Shown in pieces: positions 44,190 to 53,217 of a stretch of 64,000 nucleotides of DNA. The notes beneath the pieces are model-generated. The model made no database searches. It was given only the letters and a program-made list of their open reading frames with translations, and was not told the origin of the DNA. The DNA comes from an uncultured Dehalococcoidia bacterium. Lineage in GTDB: Bacteria > Chloroflexota > Dehalococcoidia > Lucifugimonadales > CATOSD01. Position 1 is the first letter of the stretch. Each line of letters opens with the position of its first letter. Position numbers and translations under genes: made by a program. The DNA is taken from the NCBI GenBank assembly GCA_951812395.1, contig CATOSD010000001.1, forward strand, positions 1,585,108 to 1,649,107, given 5' to 3'.

Positions 44190-45206
44190 ATGGCCGCAAT
44201 TGGCATAGTTGGCACCGGCGCGTGGGGCACGACCCTCGCCATAATCACCGCGAGGCGGGGGCACGAAGTGCGCCTGCTGGCGCGCACCGATGCCGAGGCG
44301 CGCACGCTCACCGACGACGGCGAGCAGTCCCGCTTCCTGCCCGGCGTGCCGTTCCCCGAAGGACTGCGCGTCACTTCCTCCGCCAGTGACGCGCTCGCCG
44401 CTGCCGACTTGGTCATTTTCGCAACGCCATCCCGCGCGTTCCGGCAGAACGTGAGCGCCGTCTCCTCCAGAATCGCGCCTACAGCCATAGTCGTCAGCGC
44501 AACCAAGGGCATCGAAATCGCCAGTGGCAAGCGAATGAGCCAGGTGCTGGAAGACGAGCTGTCCGAAGACCTGCGACCCGCCGTGTGCGTCCTGTCCGGC
44601 CCCAACCTGGCGAGGGAGGTGATCGAGGAGCGGCCCGCCTCCACCGTGATAGCCTCGCGCAACCCGGAGTCGGCCCGGTCAGCCCAGGAAATCGTCAACT
44701 CGCCGCGGTTCCGCGTGTACACCAACGATGACGTGGTTGGTGTGGAGTTCGGGGGAGCGCTCAAGAACATCATCGCGCTCGGGGCCGGCGTATGCGAAGG
44801 ACTGGGCCTCGGCGACAACGCCAAGGCCAGCTTCATAACGCGTGGCCTCGCCGAAATCGCCCGCCTCAGCGTTGCCGCGGGCGCCAATCCGCTAACCCTG
44901 TCGGGGCTTGCGGGCATGGGCGACCTCATAGCCACCTGCGCCAGCCCCCTGAGCCGCAATCACCAATTCGGCGTCCAGCTCTCCAAGGGGCGCACCCTCG
45001 AAGATATCCGCGCCTCGATGACGAGCGTGGCCGAGGGCGTGGACACCACGGCCGCCGCCGTGCCGCTGGCCGCCCGCATGGACGTCGAAATGCCCATTGC
45101 CCAGGCGACCCACAGAGTGCTCTTTGAGGGCGCCAACGTGGCCGAGGTCGTTGCCGGCCTGCTCGAACGCGCTCCCCGCCCCGAGCTCACCGGCATGGAA
45201 GCGTGA
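44190..45206 (+). CDS. gpsA: NAD(P)H-dependent glycerol-3-phosphate dehydrogenase
   Basis: A 338-aa enzyme making sn-glycerol-3-phosphate from dihydroxyacetone phosphate for phospholipids. GIVGTGAWGTTLA (dinucleotide site), VSATKGIE, LSGPNLARE, and KNIIALGAGVCEGLGLGDNAKA with the catalytic Lys, then GLAGMGDLIATC. GGAGAGGCG directly precedes the ATG. Last gene of the run from gyrA; convergent with prmA. Confidence 0.97.
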   Translation: MAAIGIVGTGAWGTTLAIITARRGHEVRLLARTDAEARTLTDDGEQSRFLPGVPFPEGLRVTSSASDALAAADLVIFATPSRAFRQNVSAVSSRIAPTAIVVSATKGIEIASGKRMSQVLEDELSEDLRPAVCVLSGPNLAREVIEERPASTVIASRNPESARSAQEIVNSPRFRVYTNDDVVGVEFGGALKNIIALGAGVCEGLGLGDNAKASFITRGLAEIARLSVAAGANPLTLSGLAGMGDLIATCASPLSRNHQFGVQLSKGRTLEDIRASMTSVAEGVDTTAAAVPLAARMDVEMPIAQATHRVLFEGANVAEVVAGLLERAPRPELTGMEA

Positions 45207-45233
45207 TCCCGCAGGTCCGCCGTCGGGTGAAGC

Positions 45234-46139
45234 TCACCCGCCCGTCGCGTACACCAGCGTCACCCAGTCGCCGTCCACGATGGTGTCCGCCAACGCCGCG
45301 CCCGCGGCGGCCATCGACCGCTCCACGACGGCCTTGTTGTCTACGATTATTCCCGACGCGATGACGGCGCCGCCAGACTTTACCGCCCCCACCAGCTCTC
45401 CTGCCGCCTCCGACACCACCTTGGCCGAGATGTTCGCCACCGCCAAGTCGAACCCGCTTGGGCGCACCTCCGGCCGCGGTAGCGTCCCCTCTACCACGCG
45501 CACGTTGTGCTCCACCCCGTTCTCGCGGGCGTTCTGCTTGGCCACTCGCACCGCCGACGAGTCTGCTTCCACGCCTAGCACGCTGCTCGCCCCCAGCTTG
45601 GACGCGGCGATGGAAAGGATACCCGAGCCGCACCCGAAGTCGAGAACCGCCATTCCGGGTTCAACCAGGCGCTCCAGCACTTCCAGGCAGGAACGCGTCG
45701 TGGGATGGTGGCCCGTGCCGAACGCCATCCCCGGGTCGAGCACTATCACCACGTCCTCAGCGCCCGGCTCGTACTCCCGCCAGGTCGGCTTGACCACCAG
45801 CCGCCGCCCGACGCGCAGCACGTGGAAGTGGTCCTTCCAACTGTTCTGCCACTCATCCTCGTCGACCGTGCGGGCGACGAGCTCCGTTACCGGGCCGACG
45901 TGGGCCACCAGCCGGACGCCGACGTCGATGCGGTTGCGGCGCTCATCGGTGGACTCGTTAATGGGGAGGTAAGTCTTGAGCGTAATCCAAGCGGTCTCGC
46001 TGGGCGTCTCGCCCTCGTCGGGATTGAAGCCGCCCTGTTGCTCGAGCGCGACGCCGCCGTGCCCGTAGCGGTAGAAGATGTGGGACAGCGGCTCGACGAA
46101 CTCGGGGGGCGCGCTTACGCTGAGCTCAAGCCACTTCAA
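45234..46139 (-). CDS. prmA: Ribosomal protein L11 methyltransferase
   Basis: A 301-aa SAM enzyme trimethylating L11. The N-terminal substrate-recognition domain is followed by LDPGMAFGTGHHPTTRSCLE and VLDFGCGSGILSIAASKLGA (SAM motif) and AVANISA (post-I motif). ATG at 46139, 9 nt after the dnaJ stop, so it shares a transcript with dnaJ, an arrangement also known in other phyla. Confidence 0.95.
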   Translation of the reverse strand: MKWLELSVSAPPEFVEPLSHIFYRYGHGGVALEQQGGFNPDEGETPSETAWITLKTYLPINESTDERRNRIDVGVRLVAHVGPVTELVARTVDEDEWQNSWKDHFHVLRVGRRLVVKPTWREYEPGAEDVVIVLDPGMAFGTGHHPTTRSCLEVLERLVEPGMAVLDFGCGSGILSIAASKLGASSVLGVEADSSAVRVAKQNARENGVEHNVRVVEGTLPRPEVRPSGFDLAVANISAKVVSEAAGELVGAVKSGGAVIASGIIVDNKAVVERSMAAAGAALADTIVDGDWVTLVYATGG

Positions 46140-46148
46140 AGCTGGCGC

Positions 46149-47282
46149 CTAGCTGCCGGCAAGAGAGTCCTTGATCTTGCGAAGCCAGCCCTTGTCCCGC
46201 TCTGGCGCGTCGACGCCGAAGCTGAGCGCGAGCTCCTGGAAGAGCCTGACCTGATCGTCGTCGAGCGACCTGGGTGTCTCGACGATGACCTGTACGAGCT
46301 GATCGCCGCGCCGGTTCCGCCGCAGATGGGGCACGCCCTTGCCTTTGTAGCGCAGCACCTCGCCGCTCTGCATTCCGGCGGGAATGCTCACCTGCAGCCC
46401 GTCATCGTCCTCCAGCGTCGGCGCCTTCAGGTCGGCCCCCAGTGCGGCCTGGGCCACGTTGACGCGCATGGTGTAGAGGATGTCGTTGCCGTCCCGCTCG
46501 AAGAACTCGTGCGGGCTGACGCGCAGCGACACGTAAAGGTCGCCCGGTCTTCCGCCGTTCGAGCCGTGGTCGGCCTCGCCGCTGAGGCGTATCTGGGTAC
46601 CGGAGTCGACACCGGCAGGGACGGACACCTCCAGCTTGCGGCGTCTCTCCTCCCGGCCTGAACCGCGACAGTTCGGGCACGGATCGGAGATAACCTTGCC
46701 TTCGCCACGACAGGAACCGCAAGTCGTGACCTGGCTGAAGTGCCCGAATATGCCTTGCTGCGAGCGGCGTATCCGTCCGGCGCCGTTGCAGTTGACGCAC
46801 GTGATAGGCGTACTGCCGGGCGCACTCCTGCCACCGCGGCACTCGCGGCATACCTCGACGCGCCGCACTTCGATTTCCCTGTCCACACCGAAGACCGCCT
46901 CGTCGAACGACAGGTCCACCACTGTTTCGCGGTCTGAGCCACGGCGCGGCGCGTTCGCGCGGGCCGTCGTCGGGCCGCCGCCGAAGAACGCGTCGAAGAT
47001 GTCGCCGAATCCGCCGAAGTTGTCGAAGCCTTCGAAGCCGCGGCCCCCGTTCCCGCTGACGCCCGCGTGTCCAAACTGGTCGTAGGCGGCGCGCTTCTTG
47101 GCGTCGGAAAGCACCTGGTAGGCTTCGTTTATCTCCTTGAACTTCTCGGTGGCGTCATCCGACTTGTTGCGGTCGGGGTGGTACTCGAGCGCCATCTTGC
47201 GGAACGCCTTGCGGATATCCTCCTCAGTGGCCCCGCGTGGGACGCCCAGCACGTCGTAATAATCTCGCTTCTGTGTAGTCAT
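46149..47282 (-). CDS. dnaJ: Chaperone DnaJ
   Basis: A 377-aa Hsp40 co-chaperone of DnaK. J-domain with HPD in LEYHPDRNK, a Gly/Phe region ([18 protein letters not shown]), four CxxCxGxG-type zinc repeats ([36 protein letters not shown]; the first is imperfect) and the C-terminal substrate domain. dnaK and grpE are not beside it. ATG at 47282 with a weak ribosome site, about 89 nt from the predicted RNA start. Confidence 0.96.
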   Translation of the reverse strand: MTTQKRDYYDVLGVPRGATEEDIRKAFRKMALEYHPDRNKSDDATEKFKEINEAYQVLSDAKKRAAYDQFGHAGVSGNGGRGFEGFDNFGGFGDIFDAFFGGGPTTARANAPRRGSDRETVVDLSFDEAVFGVDREIEVRRVEVCRECRGGRSAPGSTPITCVNCNGAGRIRRSQQGIFGHFSQVTTCGSCRGEGKVISDPCPNCRGSGREERRRKLEVSVPAGVDSGTQIRLSGEADHGSNGGRPGDLYVSLRVSPHEFFERDGNDILYTMRVNVAQAALGADLKAPTLEDDDGLQVSIPAGMQSGEVLRYKGKGVPHLRRNRRGDQLVQVIVETPRSLDDDQVRLFQELALSFGVDAPERDKGWLRKIKDSLAGS

Positions 47283-47377
47283 CTACGGTCCATGATTCCA
47301 ACCGCTTCCCAAGCGTCCGACAGGCTCGCCCCGCAACGGCGCCAACAGCGTGTGATGTGATTCACGCACACCCCCGA

Positions 47378-47407
47378 ATTATAGCCACCGCCCCATATCC
47401 TTTACAA
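47378..47407 (-). promoter_or_regulatory. Promoter of dnaJ-prmA
   Basis: On the minus strand, TTGTAA (47407-47402), an 18-nt spacer and a perfect TATAAT (47383-47378). An imperfect palindrome GTGTGCGTGA...TCACATCACAC lies at about 47370-47349, just after the predicted start. No CIRCE element is seen; one CTTGAG half-site near 47412 recalls HspR sites. Confidence 0.7.
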
Positions 47408-48288
47408 CCCGCTTGAGGTACTGGAACATGATTCAGATTACCCGGCGCCCCCCAACCGTTGTCCCCGCGCAAGCGGGAAAGCGAATTCTGTTAGTTTCTG
47501 CGAAATTCTGTGCGTCAACTAGCTGAGAGAGTCGCCGGTCCTTCGCGAATCTGTAATGCCCGGCGCGGGATTTCTGGGCACATGTGTCGCGCCGCACGGC
47601 AGAATAGGACAGGGGGTCGACGGGCCGACCGGCCGTGTATCCGTTGGCGCCGGGCGCCCACAAGGGACGCCCCTACGGATGCCATGGGTCATTGTACCTG
47701 TTAGGGGTAGGGATTCCGGCCGCGGGGTCTGTCCCTCGCCTGGGCGAGGGTAGCACGTATGTACGCATATTGCAAGAGGGGGTGGCGAGACTGCGGGATT
47801 GGGCCGGAACCGTGGGGAGAAACTGCGCAGACGTGGGCAAGTGGTTGAGCGCCTGTAGGACGTGTGGGTGGCAGGGCCAGAGCACGGGCGGCGCAGGAAA
47901 GTGACGGTTTTTTCGGGGCGCCGGGGAGCGAAAGGGTCGGGTCTGGGCGAGGGGGAGCGGCCGGGGTGTGCGTTGAGGCGTCCAGGGGACATTGGCAAAT
48001 CGATATGGCGAACGCAAGGCGATGGCCGCGGCGCCTTCGGACGAAGGTGCTGCCCCTAGCCGCCTAGTGTCCGTAATCCGCGCTCCCGGAATCCGACCGG
48101 AAAAGGTCGAAGCCGCTCACGTCCCTCGGTTAACAGTCAACGTCTGGCTTCTCCAAATACGGCGGCGGCATTTACTCCCTTGAGTCCTGCTGTGGCTTCT
48201 GGTCAGTCTGTGCAGGCGGTGGCAGAGGCGGCGGTCCAAAATAGTGCGGCTTCAGTTCAGGATACGGGAGCTGTTCATACTCCGCGTG
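47408..48288. other. Gene-poor stretch between dnaJ and the propeller gene
   Basis: About 0.9 kb without a convincing gene. It includes a CCCGCGCAAGCGGGAA hairpin (about 47465) and a GGGCGCCCACAAGGGACGCC repeat-like segment (about 47656), then a strongly G-rich part (47780-47980). Frames here are low-complexity or read repeat sequence. I tried to find RNase P, tmRNA or 6S-like features by eye and saw none. Confidence 0.55.
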
Positions 48289-49590
48289 TCACGATCTTCC
48301 GTTAGCCGGGGCTACGTTGCCCGTTCCATCTGGACCGTGTTCATATCTCGCCAAAACCCGTTTGTTCGTCCCGTCTGCGTTCATCGTGAACAGCGCGACG
48401 TCGAAGTTGACCCCACTCGGCGTCTTTTCTAGACGAGGATGTAGACGAACCGTGACGCTGGAGCCGTCCGGCGACAACGAAATGCCCTCCACCCCGTACC
48501 GGAGGTCCGCGAGCAGCCGAGCGTGGGTGTCGTTTGCGCTGACGACGCCCACGTATGTGCCATAAGCGGAGAAGAGTATCTTGCTCCCGTCCGGCGACCA
48601 GGAAATGTACTGGAGCGGCAAACTATCCAACCGCGGTATGTTCGTGTAATCGAACACGACGCTAGGGTTGGAACCGTCCGGGTCCGTAGCCAGAATCGCC
48701 CTCATCTCGTCGTCATGTCTCACGAATGCTATGCGGCTGCCGTCGGGCGACCATGCGGGAACGCTCTCCGCATAGAGAGGGCTTCCCCACCCTTCGATTC
48801 TCTTCAGACTCGAACCATCGGCCCCAACCGTGTATAGCCCACGTCGGATGATGGTACCCGACTCCGGTTTTCGTTCAAGGAACGCGAGGCGCCGACCGTC
48901 CGGGGACCAAACCGGTGCCCGCCAATCTACGACAACCGAAGGCGCCACGGCGCGAGTGTCCGAGCCGTCCGCGGCCATCGTGTAAACTGCCCAATGACCA
49001 TCGCGATTCGACACGAAAGCTATCCGCGTCCTGTCGGGCGACCACGCCGGATTGAAGTTCATTATCCCGATGTTATCGCTCCGCGTGAGCCTGCGTCTGT
49101 CCGAGCCGTCGGGCGCGGACGTCACGATTTCCCATTTGTAGTCCGCCCTCCATGGCGCCCACCATCTGTCGTGCTTGAATGAGGTGTACGCGATACGGGA
49201 ACCGTCCGGAGATATGCTCGGAGAAAGAGCTTGGTCGTCACGATCCAACGGGTTTCCGGCTACCAATCGCAGATCCGTACCATCCGGCCGGACTGTGTAA
49301 ACGGCATCGTCGTGACTGAAGGCTATGAGACTCCCGTCCGCGGACCACTGAGGGCCGGACTGTGTGGAGGCGGGTCCATCGAATGAAAGGAGTGCGTATG
49401 TTCGAGCTTATCCGCGATTAACTACATGGGATGGAGTCTCGACGGACATGATCCCTTGATCAGTAAGAGATGCCGCTACTGCCACCCAAAGCAGAAATGC
49501 CACAGGTATGCCTACAACCGTGAGTAGGACTATCACCGCTAGCGGCAACAACACATAGTTGCCTACACGCCTGCGCCAAGCGCTCAACAT
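48289..49590 (-). pseudogene. Membrane-anchored TolB/WD40-like beta-propeller protein interrupted by TAA
   Basis: Reading frame of 434 codons from ATG 49590. It begins MLSAWRRRVGNYVLLPLAV with a membrane span, then stops at TAA (49410-49408), then continues in the same frame as seven PD40-type blades (WSADGSLIAF, SPDGSRIAYTS, WSPDRTRIAF, WSPDGRRLAFLE, WSPDGSRIAFVR, WSPDGSKILF, SPDGSSVTV). The first blade lies before any usable start codon after the TAA (first is TTG at 49266), so the stop splits one gene. It could be a nonsense mutation, a sequencing error or readthrough. Function would be extracytoplasmic binding. Confidence 0.75.
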
Positions 49591-49718
49591 CAACCTCCCT
49601 CTCCGGAGGATCCAGCGCCCCCATCCAACGCCTGGTACAGCGCATGGATGGCCATGATGTCGAGTGGATACGGCGGCCACACATGCTCCCACACCATCCC
49701 GAGCGTCGCCTCCGCCCC

Positions 49719-51293
49719 CTACGCCCCCGCCGCCAGCCGTATCGCGTGGTGCCCTGTCGCCCCGCTCGGCAGCGACTTCCCCACCTCCGCCGTCTGCACT
49801 TCGCCCCCGCCGTCCGTCGCACGCACACGCACCCCGAACTTCTCCGCGCCCGGCACAGGCACGTCCGCCCGCCAGATGACCCACGTGAACGGCGACAGCG
49901 GCTCGCTTATGCTCGTGGCGGTTGTCCACGTCGCGCCGTCGTCCAGGCTCACCTCGACGGTCGAGATGCCCCTGTCGCCCGCGAACGCGACGCCGCCCAG
50001 CGACAGCACACCGCCCTCAACGGCGGTGTTGTGCGACGGCACGTCGATGCGCGAGAACGTCTTCACCCACGGCACGTCGGTCCAGCCCCGCTGTTGCCAG
50101 TAGCCGCGAAAGTCGTGCACCACCGGCTCGATCTTCGTCAGCCACTTCACGTGCTTCAGCCCGAAGAAGCCCGGAACGATCAGCCTCGCCGGGAAGCCGT
50201 GCTTGCTCGGCAGCGGCTCGCCGTTCATCTCGTACGCCACAATCACCTCGTCCCGCATCGCCATCTCCAGCGGTATGCTCTCGCTGTAGCCGTCCTGCGC
50301 GTAAAACGCGATGTCCACCACGCTCGGCTTCAGCCTCGCGCGCTCCAGGAACATGCGCAGCGGCACACCCCTCCACTTGGCGTTGCTTATCAGGTCGCCG
50401 CCCACCAGATTGCTTATGCACTCCAGCGTAACGTACTCCTCCACCGACGGCATCGCGATGAGCTGATCGTAGTTGACCCAGTGCGGCGCCTCCACCTGCC
50501 CGCCGATTTCCAGTATCCACCCCTGCTCCTTCACCGTCGGGTCGATGAAGTTCTTGGAGACGATGTAGAACTCATCGTTGGGCGTCACCTCAGTGGACAG
50601 CACCCCCTGCGTGCGGAAAGTCCCGCTCGACCCCATCTGCCCACCCAGCCTGTCGGTGGCCAGTTTCAGGCCGATAGCCACCCCCGCGACTAGCGCGGCC
50701 CACACGCCCGCCTTCTTCAGAAAGGCCCGCCTGTCCGACGTCCCGGTCGACTCGCCAGCCGATGTAGTAGCGCCTTGCATTTCGCCCGAGAAGAAGAAGC
50801 CGATGACCAGTGCGTACACGAGCGCAGATCCAAAGGCGGTGACGTGGAACCCGATCATCCCGCCCGTGACGCTCGAGCCAAAGTAGCCGCCGCCGAACAG
50901 CGGCGCCAGCGCCGCCATCGCGACGAGCCACAGCGCGACACCGAAGCCCAGCGAGAAAACCCACACGCGGATCTCGGTCCTGGCATACCCGGCGGCGTAA
51001 TGTCCATACAGCGCGGAAAGAGCGCCCCCAAGCAGCAACTGGGCCACCAGCAATCCGGCGAACATGAGCGGCTTCGCGTTGAACAGCAGGTTCTCCAGCA
51101 GCAGGTCGAACAACTCCGGAGGCAGGTGCATGGTGAACCAGTCGGCGGCAAGCTCCAGCACCGACTGTGCGCTCGCGACCGACCTCGCGGCAAAGGTGAA
51201 GAGCGCCATTGCCGCGGCCCCCAGCACACCCCAGGCGAAGTGCTTGCGGGCGTCCGTCCATTGGGTCATGTTTCGACTGGGCGTTTCGTTCAT
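49719..51293 (-). CDS. Membrane-anchored molybdopterin-dependent oxidoreductase (sulfite oxidase-like)
   Basis: A 524-aa protein. The N-terminal ~170 residues hold about four membrane segments, then a twin-arginine-like SDRRAFLKKAGVWAAL helix, then a sulfite-oxidase-type Moco domain whose ligand Cys is in YVTLECISNLVGGDLISNAKW (about residue 294), with GVPLRMFLE and GFPARLIVPGFFG, and a C-terminal Mo-co dimerisation-like domain (VEVSLDDGATWTTA). It probably works outside the membrane. Substrate unknown (sulfite, or a YedY-like reductase role). modA and modB elsewhere in the window supply molybdate uptake parts. Confidence 0.92.
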   Translation of the reverse strand: MNETPSRNMTQWTDARKHFAWGVLGAAAMALFTFAARSVASAQSVLELAADWFTMHLPPELFDLLLENLLFNAKPLMFAGLLVAQLLLGGALSALYGHYAAGYARTEIRVWVFSLGFGVALWLVAMAALAPLFGGGYFGSSVTGGMIGFHVTAFGSALVYALVIGFFFSGEMQGATTSAGESTGTSDRRAFLKKAGVWAALVAGVAIGLKLATDRLGGQMGSSGTFRTQGVLSTEVTPNDEFYIVSKNFIDPTVKEQGWILEIGGQVEAPHWVNYDQLIAMPSVEEYVTLECISNLVGGDLISNAKWRGVPLRMFLERARLKPSVVDIAFYAQDGYSESIPLEMAMRDEVIVAYEMNGEPLPSKHGFPARLIVPGFFGLKHVKWLTKIEPVVHDFRGYWQQRGWTDVPWVKTFSRIDVPSHNTAVEGGVLSLGGVAFAGDRGISTVEVSLDDGATWTTATSISEPLSPFTWVIWRADVPVPGAEKFGVRVRATDGGGEVQTAEVGKSLPSGATGHHAIRLAAGA

Positions 51294-51502
51294 GGCGCGA
51301 CTCCGAACGCAAACGTGTGGTCCGTGTAGTTCAATATACCCAATGCGGACACTGGGGCGCCACCGGACTCCACGTGTACAGGGGCTGTCACGCCCATCGC
51401 CGCAACTATCACGGGCCGGGCCCTAAGCTCCTCCCTCGACACGCCTGCGGAGATCGTGCCCTGGTTGTACCTCGACCCGAAGAGTCTAGATCCCCCCCGT
51501 TC

Positions 51503-51511
51503 TGATATACT
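51503..51511 (+). promoter_or_regulatory. Extended -10 promoter of glpK
   Basis: TGATATACT (TG-N-TATACT) 42 nt upstream of the glpK ATG, with no clear -35, as expected for extended -10 promoters. Confidence 0.55.
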
Positions 51512-51552
51512 CGGCCCGCCGCCGCAAACGCTGACCGCGAGAGAATGACACA

Positions 51553-53079
51553 ATGTCAACGTCTGGTTACATACTGGCAATAGACCAGGGAACCACCGGC
51601 ACCACCGCCCTCGCCGTGGACCAGTCCGGCAAGGTGATCGGCCAAGCCTACAAGGAGATAACTCAGATCTACCCGCAGCCCGGCTGGGTGGAGCACGATC
51701 CGTTGGAACTGGTCGACTCATGCGAGGCCACCGTGTCCGACCTGCTAACGGCCGCCGGCATCCGCCCGGCAGACGTTCGCGCCATCGGCATCACCAACCA
51801 GCGGGAGACGACCATCGTCTGGGAGCGCGCCACAGGCCGTCCGGTGTTCAACGCTATCGTGTGGCAGTGCCGGCGAACGGCTCCGCTGTGCGACGATCTC
51901 ATTGCTCGCGGCCTCGAGGACACGGTGCGCGCCAGGACGGGCCTGCCCATCGACGCCTACTTCTCGGCGACCAAAATCCGCTGGATTCTGGACGCGATAC
52001 CGGACGGCCAGCGCAGGGCCGAATCCGGAGAGCTGGCGTTCGGCACAGTGGATAGCTGGCTGCTGTGGAATCTGACCGGAGGCGAGGTCCACGCGACGGA
52101 CTCCAGCAACGCGTCGAGCACCATGCTGTTCGACGTCGACAAGCTGAGCTGGGACGACGAGCTGCTGGCGATGCTGGACCTTCCGGCGGCCCTGCTCCCG
52201 GCGGTCGTGCCGTCCAGCCAGGTGTACGGCCACGCGGCGAGCGGCGTCCTGGCCGGCCGCGACATACCCGTCGCCAGCATGGTGGGCGACCAGCAGGCGG
52301 CCCTGTTTGGCCAGGCGTGCTTCGAGCCGGGCATGGCCAAGAACACCTACGGCACAGGGTCGTTCCTGGTGTTCAACACCGGCGCGGAGCGCGTGGAGTC
52401 CAGGCACGGCCTGATGTCGATCGTCGCCTGGACCATGGACGGGAGGACGACCTACGCGCTGGAAGGCAGCATATTCTCGACCGGCGCGACTGTGCAATGG
52501 CTGAGAGACGGCCTTGCGGTGATCGAAAGCTCGGCCCAGGTGGAGGATCTCGCCGCATCCGTGCCCGACAACGGCGGCGTCTACCTCGTGCCCGCCTTCA
52601 CCGGCCTGGGCGCGCCCCACTGGGACATGTACGCAAGGGGCGCTATCGTCGGCATCACCAGGGGCGCCGAGCGTGGGCATCTCGCGCGCGCCGCGCTGGA
52701 GTCCACGGCCTACCAAACGAAGGACGTGATGGACGCCATGGAGTCGGACACGGGGATGCGGGTGCCGGTGCTGCGGGTAGACGGCGGCGGCGCGGCCAAT
52801 GGTCTCCTGATGCAGTTCCAGTCGGACGTGCTCGGCATCCCGATCGAGCCCTCGGCGGTCCGGGAGACTACCGCGGTGGGAGCCGCCTACATGGCCGGCC
52901 TCGCCGTAGGATTCTGGCGCAACACGGAAGAGTTGGCCCACCATTGGGCTTCCGGCGCCCGCTTCGACCCGCGCATGGACCCGGCCGCCAGCCAGGCGCT
53001 CTACGAAGACTGGAAACGCGCCGTCCGGCGCGCAAAGTCGTGGGCAACGCCGGAAGCGCCTTCCCGCTTAACGGGCTGA
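51553..53079 (+). CDS. glpK: Glycerol kinase
   Basis: A 508-aa FGGY-family kinase making glycerol-3-phosphate. ILAIDQGTTGTTAL (phosphate 1), AIGITNQRETTIVW, GTVDSWLLWNLTGG, TDSSNASSTMLFD (usually DxTNASRT), GDQQAALFGQACF, NTYGTGSFLVFNTG and RVDGGGAANGLLMQFQSD are all in place. GAGAG precedes the ATG. Monocistronic. Functionally linked to gpsA/plsY, which use the same metabolite. Confidence 0.96.
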   Translation: MSTSGYILAIDQGTTGTTALAVDQSGKVIGQAYKEITQIYPQPGWVEHDPLELVDSCEATVSDLLTAAGIRPADVRAIGITNQRETTIVWERATGRPVFNAIVWQCRRTAPLCDDLIARGLEDTVRARTGLPIDAYFSATKIRWILDAIPDGQRRAESGELAFGTVDSWLLWNLTGGEVHATDSSNASSTMLFDVDKLSWDDELLAMLDLPAALLPAVVPSSQVYGHAASGVLAGRDIPVASMVGDQQAALFGQACFEPGMAKNTYGTGSFLVFNTGAERVESRHGLMSIVAWTMDGRTTYALEGSIFSTGATVQWLRDGLAVIESSAQVEDLAASVPDNGGVYLVPAFTGLGAPHWDMYARGAIVGITRGAERGHLARAALESTAYQTKDVMDAMESDTGMRVPVLRVDGGGAANGLLMQFQSDVLGIPIEPSAVRETTAVGAAYMAGLAVGFWRNTEELAHHWASGARFDPRMDPAASQALYEDWKRAVRRAKSWATPEAPSRLTG

Positions 53080-53122
53080 CAGGCGTAGGCATTGGGAATT
53101 CAAGACGGTTGCGTCCCGTTCG

Positions 53123-53163
53123 TCACCCCCATCCTAGCCTTCCCCCTGCGAGGAGGAAGGGAC
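53123..53163 (-). repeat. Interspersed palindromic repeat, copy 8 (reverse orientation)
   Basis: CACCCCCATCCTAGCCTTCC...GGAAGGGACT is the reverse complement of the other copies, with one stem mismatch (GAGGA). It lies 44 nt after glpK. Confidence 0.85.
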
Positions 53164-53217
53164 TGTGAGGCTGCCGGCGCGGGCCTGTAACCCCGCCGGT
53201 CTAGTTCGAGGCCAACT

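Noticed and set aside
47519..47998. 159-codon minus-strand frame
   Set aside because: Pro/Arg-rich, and part of it translates an interspersed repeat; no ribosome site or domain.
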